From NCBI GenBank assembly GCA_028875575.1, contig JAPPDF010000082.1, positions 1-53,549 of the forward strand: a stretch of DNA of 53,549 nucleotides, read 5' to 3'. The translations under genes and the position numbers were made by a program. This DNA comes from Acidobacteriota bacterium. GTDB taxonomy: Bacteria; Acidobacteriota; Terriglobia; Versatilivoradales; Versatilivoraceae. Positions 34,675 to 43,200 of the stretch are shown here, in pieces (position 1 is the first letter of the stretch; the number at the start of each line of letters is the position of its first letter). The notes below the pieces were generated by a model that did no database searches, had not been told where the DNA came from, and was given only the letters and a program-made list of their open reading frames with translations.

Positions 34675-35964
34675 TCATAGCACATCCTCGGTGGCAGGCC
34701 CCCCGGTCAGGAAGTGGGCGATGTCGCAGAGAGTTTCCGGGTTTCCGAAGCCTCCGGCCTTGGTCACCAGCGGCAGCCCGTCCAGACGGCCTCCGATCCA
34801 TCGGCCCCAGGGGATGCCGGGTTCCACGTCCCCCTGAACGCGGATGCCCTTGGCGTCGCACTGCTCGTAGACCTTCAGCGCCGTATCTCCTCCCACCAGG
34901 ATTGTCGCCCCCAGCGCCCCCGTGTCGAGCAGCCGACCGGCGGCCGATTGCAGCGCCTGCTGCAACCGCTGCAGGTGGCTGCGGGAGCGGATTCGCTGCC
35001 CCAGGCGCAGGCACAAGGCCGCCGATTGCTTGTGCGCCAGTGCCTCCAGTGCCGGTTTCAGCTTGCTATCCGCGCGGAGCGGGGAATTGGTATCTTCGTC
35101 CCAGAGGGTGATGACGGTGGCCAGACCCCGCCGGCCGAGCTGTTCCAGTTGGGCTTTGTTGACCGGGTTGAGGCTGCCGCAAATCAGGAGCACGGGCCCC
35201 TGGACTTGCGGGCCGGACGGGGCCATGCGGCCAGGAGACCGCCCCCAGCTCAGGGGAAGAAACCGGGCCAATCCGGCCGAGCCCACCCACAGGACGGCTT
35301 CGTCCAGACGGCGTCCGACCAGGGCCAGCCGCTCCAGTTCGCTGTCGGACTCGATATCGAACAGCAGCACCCGATGGCCCTTGCGGCGGGCCGTCTGGAT
35401 GTGCTTCTCGACCACCGCCGGGGGCCGGCGCAGCAGGTCGCGGCGCAGCAGTTCGACCTGAGAGCCGAACTCGGCCCGCAGTCGGCCCAGAAGGTCCCCG
35501 CTGTCGATCCCTGAAGGCCCGGCGCCCCGGGCGGGTCGAGGCGGGGGAGGGCGGCTGTCCAGCAGCAACCTTCCTCCGCGGCTGGTCCGCCCCCAGGCCG
35601 GGAAGGCGGGAGCTACAATGGCCAGATCGGGCCGTACCACGGCCATGACGGCGGCCACTTCCTGGCACCAGGGCCCCTTGAGGGTTGAGTCGATCTTCTT
35701 GTAGACCGGGCGGCAGCCGAGTCTCAGCAGCGACCTGCACGAGCGGGCGGCCACTTGCCGGGACCGTTCGACCGGCAGCCCTCGCGAAGCCGTATTGACC
35801 ACCAGCAGATCGAGGTCGGGTCCAAGGTCGGGGGCGGAGAGGCCGGTCATGGCCACCCGCATGCCGTATCGGCAGAACTGGGCGGCGGTGTCGCAGGAGC
35901 CGGTCAGATCGTCGGCAATTACCGCCAGGGGAGGCAGACGGCCGGATGCGGGAGGTTGGGACAC
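34675..35964 (-). CDS. Four-carbon acid sugar kinase (DUF1537)
   Basis: A 429-residue kinase of the DUF1537 family, shown in other bacteria to phosphorylate D-threonate or D-erythronate. N-terminal motif: LAVIADDLTGSCDTAAQF. Substrate side: RPVYKKIDSTLKGPW. C-terminal nucleotide domain: ILVGGDTALKVYEQCDAKG and the final LVTKAGGFGNPETLCD. It is followed 46 bases later by the PdxA-family dehydrogenase, the expected next step, and preceded 15 bases upstream by a glycosyltransferase gene. Whether the substrate is threonate, erythronate or another sugar acid is open. Confidence 0.9.
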   Translation of the reverse strand: MSQPPASGRLPPLAVIADDLTGSCDTAAQFCRYGMRVAMTGLSAPDLGPDLDLLVVNTASRGLPVERSRQVAARSCRSLLRLGCRPVYKKIDSTLKGPWCQEVAAVMAVVRPDLAIVAPAFPAWGRTSRGGRLLLDSRPPPPRPARGAGPSGIDSGDLLGRLRAEFGSQVELLRRDLLRRPPAVVEKHIQTARRKGHRVLLFDIESDSELERLALVGRRLDEAVLWVGSAGLARFLPLSWGRSPGRMAPSGPQVQGPVLLICGSLNPVNKAQLEQLGRRGLATVITLWDEDTNSPLRADSKLKPALEALAHKQSAALCLRLGQRIRSRSHLQRLQQALQSAAGRLLDTGALGATILVGGDTALKVYEQCDAKGIRVQGDVEPGIPWGRWIGGRLDGLPLVTKAGGFGNPETLCDIAHFLTGGPATEDVL

Positions 35965-35979
35965 GGCGGGCCTCGGGGC

Positions 35980-36876
35980 TCAATGCCGGATGATCGACAG
36001 CACCTGCTCGACGCCGGGCCGGCGCAGGAGCTCGACCCGAGGGCCCCGGGGAGCCCAGATCCGGGGGTCGGTATCCAGAAAGAGGGCGATGGTGCGGATG
36101 CCCAGGGCGGCTGCCAGGTGGGTGATCCCGCTGTCGTTGCCGATGAAGAGCCGGCAGCGGCTCAGCACGGCGGCCAGGCGGCTCAGGTTCTCGATGCTCA
36201 CCGTTTCCCAGCGGGCCGAGTGCTCGGCCAGGCCGGCTCGAACTTCCTTCACCGTCTCACCGTCCAGCGGCCCTTCCAGCAACAGAAGGCGGCAGCTCGG
36301 ATCGCGGGACAGGCTTCGCCCCACCTCGGCGAAGTGACGGGTTGGCCATCGCTTGCCTGGGCCGCTGGCGCCCGGATGGACTGCGACTCCGGAGTTTCCG
36401 GGACGTGCGGCCCAAAAGCGCTGGGCGAATCGATCCTCCTCCCGGGTCCAATGGATCCGGGGAGTGGCTGAGAACCCCGGGGTGGAGCCGAAGATCCGCT
36501 CCAGTTGAGCCCGCCTGAATTCGATCATGTGGAGGCCGGACTCGCGGGGCAGCGCCCCGAGAAAGTCGACCCGGGGGTGGATGGCCCGGATGCGGTCCAC
36601 GAATTCCGGATTGCCGCTCCCCCACCAAGAGATGATCCTGTCAAAGGTCCGCATGCGCCTCAGGCACTCCTGCCTGGGCGGATAGCTCTCGATGCCGGTG
36701 TCCTGCAGGGCCTCGGCGGTGTCGGCGTAGCCGAGCGATCGGGCAAGCGGCAGATTGCCGCGGGCCACCCACAGTTCCATCCGGTCCGGGCGCAGGTGGG
36801 ACTGCAGCCAGGCCACCGCGGGAAGCGTCAGGATGAAGTCGCCGATGGCGCCGGGGATGATCGAAAGGAGATGCAA
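35980..36876 (-). CDS. Glycosyltransferase family 9 (heptosyltransferase-like)
   Basis: A 298-residue enzyme of the GT9 family that transfers heptose or other sugars to lipopolysaccharide core in the inner leaflet. The N-terminus LLSIIPGAIGDFILTLPAV matches the GxGDxxLxxPA family pattern. Later blocks are VAVHPGASGPGKRWPTRHFA and LFIGNDSGITHLAAALGIRT, the nucleotide-sugar site. It lies 15 bases before the DUF1537 gene on the same strand and so may be cotranscribed with the sugar-acid genes without sharing their pathway. A shorter-than-average length (usual 330-350) is noted. Confidence 0.87.
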   Translation of the reverse strand: MHLLSIIPGAIGDFILTLPAVAWLQSHLRPDRMELWVARGNLPLARSLGYADTAEALQDTGIESYPPRQECLRRMRTFDRIISWWGSGNPEFVDRIRAIHPRVDFLGALPRESGLHMIEFRRAQLERIFGSTPGFSATPRIHWTREEDRFAQRFWAARPGNSGVAVHPGASGPGKRWPTRHFAEVGRSLSRDPSCRLLLLEGPLDGETVKEVRAGLAEHSARWETVSIENLSRLAAVLSRCRLFIGNDSGITHLAAALGIRTIALFLDTDPRIWAPRGPRVELLRRPGVEQVLSIIRH

Positions 36877-37105
36877 GGCCCGATCCTTCCTGCCGGATCA
36901 GCCATCCATTATGGCCGAGCACAGCCGTAAAGAACAGTGTTGTCACTGGCTGGAGGGGGTGCTAGGCTAGTTGAAGTGCCGCCCGATTCCGCGGCTGGTC
37001 GCCGGCAATGGGCGGACAAGAAGAGCCGGTGCCTGGTTTCCAATGACGCAGTCCCCGCCGAGCCGCCCCGGCGATGCCCCGTCAATCCGTGTAATCCGAA
37101 ATCCC

Positions 37106-38137
37106 ATGATGTTTGCCTTCAAGCAAAACGGTGCATCGGCTCTGGCGGCGCTATTGCTGATCGGAGGCGGCTGCAGCTCGGGACCCAAGGTGAGTTCCGA
37201 CACCGCGGCCATCGTCAACGAAGCGGAAATCAAGATCTCCGAGGTCAACAAGCGCTTCGACGCTCAACTCCGGCAGAGCCCCCGGGCGCCGTCGCCCGAG
37301 GAGGCTCCCACCTTCAAGCTCAACATCCTGAGCCAGCTCATCAACGATGAGATCCTCATGCAGCGGGCTGCCGCCGACGATCTGACCGCCAGCGACGCCG
37401 AGGTCAGCACCCGGTTTACCGACTTCAAGAAGAACTACACCGAGGAAAAGTTTCAGGAATTCCTCAAGGAGCAGGGGGTCACCGAGGAGGAGTTCAAGCA
37501 GACCCTGCGCAAGGGCGCCACCATCGAGAAGCTCTACAACAAGGAGATCACCTCCAAGATCTCGGTGACCGAAGCCGAGATCGAGCAGCATTTCGAAGAG
37601 AACAAGTCCAACTACAACCTGCCCAAGGGTTGGCGTCTCGCCCATATTCTGATTACGGACGCCAAGGAGTCCGGCATCAACAATACCCGCGGCGACGACG
37701 CCACCACTCCCCTCGAGGCCCAAAAAAAGGCCCAGATCCTGATGCGGCGCCTGCTGAACGGCGAGGATTTTGCCCGCCTGGCGGTGGAGTACTCCGAGGA
37801 CGCCGAGTCCGCCCCTCGGGGCGGAGACCTGGGATTCGTCACCGAGCAGCAGATGGAGACGGTCAGCCCCGAGCTCAAGAAAACGGTCCAGAGCCTCAGG
37901 GTGGAACAGGTCTTTCCCCGGCCCATCCGCATCGGCTACGGCTACCACCTGGTCAAGCTCCTGGCCAAGGAGCGCGGCGGGCAGCATGAACTGAGCGAAC
38001 CGCAGGTCCAGGCGGATGTTCGCCAGACCATCTTCAACCGCAAGGAAACCCTGCTGAAGACAGCCTACCTGGAAGTCATCCGCAACGACGCCCAGATCAG
38101 AAACGTGCTCGCCGAGAAGCTCCTGGACAGCCAGTAG
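37106..38137 (+). CDS. SurA/PpiC-type peptidyl-prolyl isomerase, probable lipoprotein
   Basis: A 343-residue periplasmic foldase. The N-terminus has a hydrophobic signal followed by GGGCSSG, a lipobox-like site, so it may be lipid-anchored (the residues before the cysteine are weak for a lipobox). A SurA-N-like helical region follows (residues about 30-170, with LSQLINDEILMQRAAADD). A parvulin domain starts at about 180 (GWRLAHILITDA, EDFARLAVEYSEDAESAPRG, GDLGFVTEQQ). It assists folding of outer-membrane proteins. Start MMFAF is chosen for the signal; a longer frame adds about 45 residues of no visible merit. Its last codons are duplicated about 1 kb downstream. Confidence 0.88.
   Translation: MMFAFKQNGASALAALLLIGGGCSSGPKVSSDTAAIVNEAEIKISEVNKRFDAQLRQSPRAPSPEEAPTFKLNILSQLINDEILMQRAAADDLTASDAEVSTRFTDFKKNYTEEKFQEFLKEQGVTEEEFKQTLRKGATIEKLYNKEITSKISVTEAEIEQHFEENKSNYNLPKGWRLAHILITDAKESGINNTRGDDATTPLEAQKKAQILMRRLLNGEDFARLAVEYSEDAESAPRGGDLGFVTEQQMETVSPELKKTVQSLRVEQVFPRPIRIGYGYHLVKLLAKERGGQHELSEPQVQADVRQTIFNRKETLLKTAYLEVIRNDAQIRNVLAEKLLDSQ
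38101..38126 (+). repeat. 26-bp direct repeat, left copy (in SurA-like gene end)
   Basis: The 26 bases (aaacgtgctcgccgagaagc... continuing to 38126) inside the last codons of the foldase gene recur exactly at 39148-39173. The two copies bracket tRNA-Ser and the first toxin-antitoxin pair. Confidence 0.85.
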
Positions 38138-38240
38138 TCTTGGTGGCCGGCGGCGCTGCCCATCCGCTGCAACTCCCCTTGGCTCCCCTCAATCAGGGCC
38201 GGTAAGACCCTAAAGGTCAATCTCTTTCCGGATATTTCCG

Positions 38241-38269
38241 GCGACCACCCCAAGAATGCGGGCTAAAAT
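38241..38269 (+). promoter_or_regulatory. Candidate promoter of tRNA-Ser
   Basis: A TAAAAT at 38264-38269 lies 13 bases before the mature tRNA start. A weak -35 (gcgacc) sits 17 bases upstream of it. The position suits a short tRNA leader. Confidence 0.35.
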
Positions 38270-38282
38270 GGTGTCCTATCGC

Positions 38283-38372
38283 GGAGGCGTGGCAGAGTGG
38301 TCGATTGCGGCGGTCTTGAAAACCGTTGTACCTTGACGGGTACCGTGGGTTCGAATCCTACCGCCTCCGCCA
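38283..38372 (+). tRNA. tRNA-Ser (anticodon TGA)
   Basis: A 90-base class II tRNA with a long variable arm. The acceptor GGAGGCG pairs with CGCCTCC, the discriminator is G and CCA is encoded. The anticodon arm is GCGGT-CTTGAAA-ACCGT with TGA at 38317-38319, and the T loop is TTCGAAT. It reads serine codons UCA (and UCG by wobble). It lies just downstream of the foldase gene and upstream of the toxin-antitoxin genes, a common edge for inserted DNA. Confidence 0.95.
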
Positions 38373-38403
38373 ATTCCAGTGTGATTGCGTTCATCTCTGT
38401 TAT

Positions 38404-38422
38404 ATCTTACTATCTGTAAGAT
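38404..38422. promoter_or_regulatory. Inverted repeat upstream of AbrB-type antitoxin (possible operator)
   Basis: ATCTTAC-tatct-GTAAGAT is a perfect 7-bp inverted repeat with a 5-base loop, 24 bases before the antitoxin ATG. It overlaps a candidate promoter (TTGCGT at 38385, TACTAT at 38408, 17-base spacer). AbrB/MazE-type antitoxins usually repress their own promoters, so this is a plausible operator. Confidence 0.5.
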
Positions 38423-38445
38423 CAGATTTTCAGTGAAGTAAGCAT

Positions 38446-38670
38446 ATGGAATTGGCCAAAATCACCGCACGTGGGCAGACGACGATCCCCAAAAACATCC
38501 GTGAGGCTGCCAACCTGGTCGAGGGCGACGTGATCTCTTTCGAAATGGACGGCGATCGCTTGGTGGTGCGCAAGGTGACGCCGGGGCAGGACGAGTATCT
38601 GCAAGGCCTCTCCGAAGTTCTGAGCGAATGGATTTCGCCCGAAGACGAGGAAGCGTGGCGTGACCTTTGA
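38446..38670 (+). CDS. AbrB/MazE-type antitoxin
   Basis: A 74-residue swapped-hairpin (SpoVT/AbrB) DNA-binding antitoxin. The fold signature is AKITARGQTTIPKNIREA then LVEGDVISFEMDGDRLVVRK. The acidic C-terminus (SEWISPEDEEAWRDL) is the part expected to bind and block the toxin. Its last 11 bases overlap the start of the MazF-like gene, the usual order for this type II module. It probably represses the operon from the palindrome just upstream. Confidence 0.88.
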   Translation: MELAKITARGQTTIPKNIREAANLVEGDVISFEMDGDRLVVRKVTPGQDEYLQGLSEVLSEWISPEDEEAWRDL

Positions 38671-38995
38671 TTTGCTCGATGTGGTCGTTGTCCCTTTCCC
38701 ATTCACGGATCGCCGGACCAGCAAGCGCCGGCCGGCATTGATCGTCTCATCGTCAAACTTCAATCGGGCTCATGATCAGTTTGTCCTGGCCATGATCACG
38801 TCGACCGGGAACGACTGGCCCAGTGACGTGGCGATCCAGGGATGGCGGGAAGCTGGCCTCAACGTTCCCTGCAAGGTCCGTTTCAAGCTTTTTACCCTCG
38901 ACGACGCTCTGATTGTTCGCAAGGTCGGGAGGTTGTCGAAAGAGGATGGCGAAGAAGTGAATAAAGCACTGGGACAAGTTCTGGCAGGCAACTGA
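38660..38995 (+). CDS. MazF/PemK-type mRNA interferase toxin
   Basis: A 111-residue toxin of the PemK/MazF family, sequence-specific RNases neutralised by the cognate antitoxin. It begins FDLLDVVVVPFPFTDRRTSK, followed by the substrate-side block RRPALIVSS, then MITSTGNDWPSDVAIQGW and a C-terminal VRKVGRLSKEDGEEVNKALG. It starts at a GTG that overlaps the antitoxin gene by 11 bases. Length is typical. Together with the antitoxin it forms a complete module of the kind that stabilises chromosomal islands. Confidence 0.88.
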   Translation: MTFDLLDVVVVPFPFTDRRTSKRRPALIVSSSNFNRAHDQFVLAMITSTGNDWPSDVAIQGWREAGLNVPCKVRFKLFTLDDALIVRKVGRLSKEDGEEVNKALGQVLAGN

Positions 38996-39147
38996 CAAAA
39001 CCCCTCCATCGCCGGCGAGTTTATCTGTCTATTCGAGCGTTGCCCGGTGTGGATTGCTCCTCTTTCAGATCCAATCACGGGCTAGGTCCGGGACAAGATC
39101 CTCCGGTCGTAGTCGGTGAGTATTCCCCTCAATAAAGCCCACATCGA

Positions 39148-39173
39148 AAACGTGCTCGCCGAGAAGCTCCTGG
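39148..39173 (+). repeat. 26-bp direct repeat, right copy (SurA-like gene tail fragment)
   Basis: Exact copy of 38101-38126. Weaker similarity continues about 15 bases upstream (aataaagcccacatcg against aacgacgcccagatcag) in the same frame as the foldase, so it looks like a decayed fragment of a second foldase gene end. It is only about 17 codons long and has no gene around it. Confidence 0.75.
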
Positions 39174-39179
39174 TGCATA

Positions 39180-39296
39180 GGGGACGTTGTTGAATTACTG
39201 GAATAATTTCGATCAGCCACTACTGAATTGCTTTGATTCAACAACCTCTCCTAATATGCTCCTTGCAAGTTATTCCAGCAATTCAACAACGTCCCC
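39180..39296. mobile_element. MITE-like inverted-repeat element, copy 2 (117 bp)
   Basis: Same element as at 8463-8578. The left end ggggacgttgttgaattact and its inverted right end are conserved, while the interior (ttgattcaacaacctctcc) differs moderately. It has no coding capacity. It lies directly after the decayed foldase fragment. The rest of the 38996-39467 gap holds nothing further except a promoter for the next toxin-antitoxin pair. Confidence 0.7.
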
Positions 39297-39433
39297 AGCG
39301 CTGACACTAACCGCGCTGCTAGCGGTGCGGACCGGCAACAGCTCTCCCCCGTAGCTTGAATCAGTTCAGCACCTCAAGGCCGGCATGGCAATCCGCTCGA
39401 CACCGTGGCTGCTGGAGCGGCTCGGGAGTCTGT

Positions 39434-39455
39434 TGCTATAATGCACACAATGTGT
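39434..39455 (+). promoter_or_regulatory. Extended -10 promoter with overlapping palindrome before BrnT-like gene
   Basis: TGCTATAAT (39434-39442) is a perfect extended -10 (TGnTATAAT). Immediately after it, ACACA-A-TGTGT (39445-39455) forms a palindrome at the probable transcription start. The toxin ATG is 26 bases after the -10 element. BrnTA operons are autoregulated by the antitoxin in known cases, so the palindrome is a likely operator. No good -35 is present, as expected with an extended -10. Confidence 0.55.
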
Positions 39456-39467
39456 AATAAATGACGT

Positions 39468-39755
39468 ATGGACGTCGGCTTTGACTGGAGCGTAGAGAAG
39501 AACCAGCTACTCATCCAACAGCGGGGAATCTCATTCGAGATCGTCGTATCCGTCATGGAGCAGGGTGGCTTGGTGGACGTGGTGGAGCATCCCAACCAGG
39601 ACCGCTACCCGGGACAGTTGATCTACGTTGTGGAGATCGACGAGTACATCTACCTCGTGCCTTTTGTGATTCAGACCGACGGCACTCGCTTTCTGAGGAC
39701 GATTATTCCCAGCCGGAAGGCGATGAGAGACTATCGGAGGAGGCAACCAAAGTGA
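39468..39755 (+). CDS. BrnT-type (DUF497) toxin
   Basis: A 95-residue ribonuclease-like toxin of the BrnT family. The pattern is FDWSVEKNQLLIQQRGISFE, then a middle HPNQDRYPGQLIYVVEIDEY, and the conserved end FLRTIIPSRKAMRDYRRRQ. BrnT folds like RelE-type toxins and is blocked by the downstream antitoxin. The order toxin-then-antitoxin is normal for this family, and the two genes share a GTGA overlap. Length is typical. Confidence 0.88.
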   Translation: MDVGFDWSVEKNQLLIQQRGISFEIVVSVMEQGGLVDVVEHPNQDRYPGQLIYVVEIDEYIYLVPFVIQTDGTRFLRTIIPSRKAMRDYRRRQPK

Positions 39756-40027
39756 AAGACCCAATGAGTGTGGAAGAACGTGACATTCTGAATCAGTTCG
39801 AAAGGGGAGAGTTGCGCTCCACTCCCGATGCTGAACGCGAAATTGAGATAGCCCGCCGGTCTGCTCGCAATACCTTTAATAAAACCAGGCGAGTGAATTT
39901 GCGCGTAACTGAGCGTGACTTCAACCTTGCTCACTCAAGGGCCAGGGAAGAAGGGATCCCCTATCAGACACTTTTGTCCAGCGTCATCCACAAGTACCTG
40001 TCCGGCCGGCTGACGGAAAAGAGATAG
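39752..40027 (+). CDS. Antitoxin partner of BrnT (CopG/BrnA-like)
   Basis: A 91-residue protein with a charged N-terminus and a C-terminal ribbon-helix-helix-like segment: RRVNLRVTERDFNLAHSR, AREEGIPYQTLLSSVIHKYL. That layout fits CopG/BrnA-type antitoxins that bind the operon operator. It begins at GTG overlapping the toxin stop, preceded by GGAGGAGG, although an ATG four codons later is possible. It closes the second toxin-antitoxin module upstream of the polyketide cluster. Confidence 0.82.
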   Translation: MKDPMSVEERDILNQFERGELRSTPDAEREIEIARRSARNTFNKTRRVNLRVTERDFNLAHSRAREEGIPYQTLLSSVIHKYLSGRLTEKR

Positions 40028-40100
40028 GCCGGAATCCCGGCATGGGAGCTGCAGATTGACGCCGGAAAGAACCCTGGAGCAGGCCATCGTCCAGATTGGA

Positions 40101-40128
40101 TTGTCTGTCATTGGTGCGGTAATATAAC
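40101..40128 (+). promoter_or_regulatory. Candidate promoter of the polyketide operon
   Basis: TTGTCT at 40101 and TATAAC at 40123-40128 with a 16-base spacer are the best promoter-like pair between the antitoxin and the polyketide synthase. They would leave a leader of about 105 bases. No palindromic operator or regulator gene is nearby. Confidence 0.4.
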
Positions 40129-40241
40129 CGTGTATCGACGGGAAAGGGCAGGGTGACCGCGGGTGGCTACCTGTCACCTGTCGGGATCAACCGGAGGGGA
40201 TTGCAGCACCTGAGATGGAATATGGAGGTCCGTGCGCAGCC

Positions 40242-43200
40242 ATGAATTCCGCCGATTCCGATAACGCCGTTGCCATCGTCGGATATGCCTACCGGATGCC
40301 GGGAGGGATCCGGACCGACGACGATTTCTGGCGTCTGCTCAGTGAACGAGAAATCGTGCAGGAGCCCGTTACCGACCGTTATGGCCGAGGCTACCGGCCG
40401 ATTGGCGGATTCTCTGGCCCCGGGCGGATCGCCAGCCCCTACGAGGGATTGATCCGCCAGGATGAGGAAAGGCTCTTCGATCGCAGCCTCTTCGGAATGT
40501 CGCATAACGAGATGATGGCAACCGATCCGCAGTTGCGGATGCTGATGTCCTGCGCCTGGGAGAGCATCGAGCGGACCGGCTGGGATTTGCACTCATTGCG
40601 CAATAGCGCCACCGGCGTCTTCGTTGGCGGGCAGGTCCCGTCGGTGGCGAACTGGCGACCGATGCGCGGAGTCGATGAGTTTTCCGTTACGAGCATCAGT
40701 CTGGCCATGCTGGCCAACCGCATTTCCTTCCACTTCAATTTGATGGGACCTTCCGCCACCTATTGCACCGCCTGTTCCGCCAGCCTGACCGCTTTGCACT
40801 CGGCGCTGAACGCAATTCGCTGCGGCGATTGCGAACAGGCCCTGGTCGGCTCGGTCAACTATCTGGGCGGAGCCCGGCTAAGCATTGCCTTCAACGCTCT
40901 GGGCGTGATCAGTCCGGACGGCAAATGCCACTCCTTCGACGCCGAAGCCAACGGCTACATGCGCTCGGAAGGGGCGTTCGTCTTTGCCATCAAGCCCCTG
41001 GCAGCAGCCGAAAGGGACGGCGACCACATTTACGCCGTGGTGGAGGCGACCGCTCTAAATGCCGCCGGCGGGGCCGACGGAAGTGACGGACTGGCTCAAG
41101 GGCGCTATATCACCGCCCCCACCCGGCACGCACAGGTGGAATTGATGCGCACGGCCTTTGGACGTGCGGGTCGGTCGATGGGAGACGTCGACTATATCGA
41201 GGCTCATGCGACCGGCACGGTGGTGGGTGACCGTATTGAAGGGAACGCCATCACCGAAGCCTTCCGCGGGTTCGATCGAGAGGTTCCGCTGCGAATCGCC
41301 AGCGTCAAGAGCAACGTGGGGCATATGGAGGCAGCGGCGTTCCATTGCGCCCTGTTCAAGGTCATCCTGATGATGCAGCGGCGCACCTTCGCTCCCAACT
41401 CCAAGAATTTCGTCGCACCCAATCCGGAAATCGACTTCGACAGTTGTCCCATGCAGGTGCAGACCAACTGCGAGCCATTTCCGGAACGTCCCGTCACGGT
41501 GGGAATCAACTCATTCGGATTCGGGGGCGCCAACGGACATTGTGTCGTGCGTGAATACCGTCCGGAACAGTCACGGCGGTGGTCGGTGCCGCTGGCTCCG
41601 GAGGCCGGGTTCATGATTCCGCTCTCGGCACGGACGTCGGGCACACTGGCTCGGAGCGCTCAGCAGCTCCGGGAAACGCTGTCCGAGCAAGAGGTCGATC
41701 TCTATACACTGGCTGGAAATCTCAGCCGTCGCCGCACTCATTTCGCCGCCCGCAAGGCCTTCGCAGTACGCAGCCGGCGGGAGTTGGTCGAGGCGTTGGA
41801 CGCCTTTGCGCCGGAATCCTCATCGGTTTCCATGGTCGAGGAGGGGGAGCGGCGTGTGGCCATGGTGTTTTCCGGACAGGGAACTCAGTGGGCGGGTTGC
41901 GGCCGCGGCCTCTACAACGCCGATCCCGTTTTTCGCCGGGCCATCGACGCCATCGACACCCACTGGCGGGAACACTCGGACATGTCGTTGCGCGAGGCCT
42001 GTTTCTCCGCCACCCAAGAGGAACTCAATGAGGTCCAACTGGCTCAGCCCGTAATATTCATGATCCAGTGCGCACTGGTGGAACTGCTCAAGACCTGGGG
42101 GGTCTATCCGTACTGCGTGGTCGGCCACAGTTCCGGCGAGGTCGCCGCTGCCTACGCCTGCGGGGCGCTTTCGCTGGAGGACGCAACCCGCCTGGTCTTC
42201 CATCGCGCCACACTGCAACAGGCGACAGCCGGTACCGGCCGCATGCTGGCGGTGGGACTGGACCGGCCGGGCCTGGAAGAACTGCTCGAAGCCTTGTCTG
42301 TTCCGCTTCGGGCCGAGGGAGAAGGTCCGACCCGGGTGGAGATCGCCTGCGAGAACGCTCCGGCCAGCACGGTCATCTGCGGGAAAGAGGCCGCATTGAG
42401 GCCCATTATGGAGGAGTTGGACCGCCGCCGCCTGCAGAATCGGTTGCTGCCGGGCAACATCGCCTTCCATTCCACCGCCATGAACCCGATCAAGGACAAG
42501 GTGCTGGCGGCCATGTCCTTCCTCGACGAGTGTGCCTTCGACGCCGAGGTGCCGTTCGTCTCTTCGGTGACAGGTGGGAGGATGGATCGGTTGGACAGTC
42601 CCTACTGGTGGTCGAATATTCGCCAGCCGGTTCTGTTCAGGGCGGCGATGGAAAGCATACAAACAGAATTCCGACCCCAGGTAGTGCTGGAAATCGCGCC
42701 GCACAGTGCCCTGCAACCCACCATCGTGCAGTGCTCGGAGGGCAAGTTGCAGGCGCCGGTCTGCGTTCCGACGCTCATGCGGAATTCCGATGTCTGCCGA
42801 GGCTTCCTGGAAGCCCTGGGCGCCCTTTTTGAGGCTGGAGTCAGCCTGGATTTCGCCGCTCAGTATCCGCGCCCGAAACCCGTAGCTCACCTGCTTCCCG
42901 GTCATCCCAGAGAAGAGCAGACGGCGATGGATCTCATGTGCGACAACGAGATGTTCGTCCGGCAGGGCGAGTACTCCCACGGTCCTTTGGTCGGACACAG
43001 GATTCCTTCCGACCATCTGCTGTTTGAAGCACGGCTTTCAGAGAGGGACTTCCCCTGGCTGACGGACCATCGCGTCCATCATGCCCCGATCATGCCGGCA
43101 GCCGGTTACATTGAATTGGTTCTGCAGGCGCTCAAAGGCGTCCCGGCTCATTTCGAAGAGATCGAATTTCTTCAGCCCTGCCCCATTCCCAAAACGGCTG

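Noticed and set aside
38283-38372. Attachment site made by duplication of the tRNA-Ser 3' end
   Set aside because: I searched the rest of the window by eye for a second copy of the tRNA-Ser 3' end and found none; a distal copy beyond the right edge cannot be excluded.
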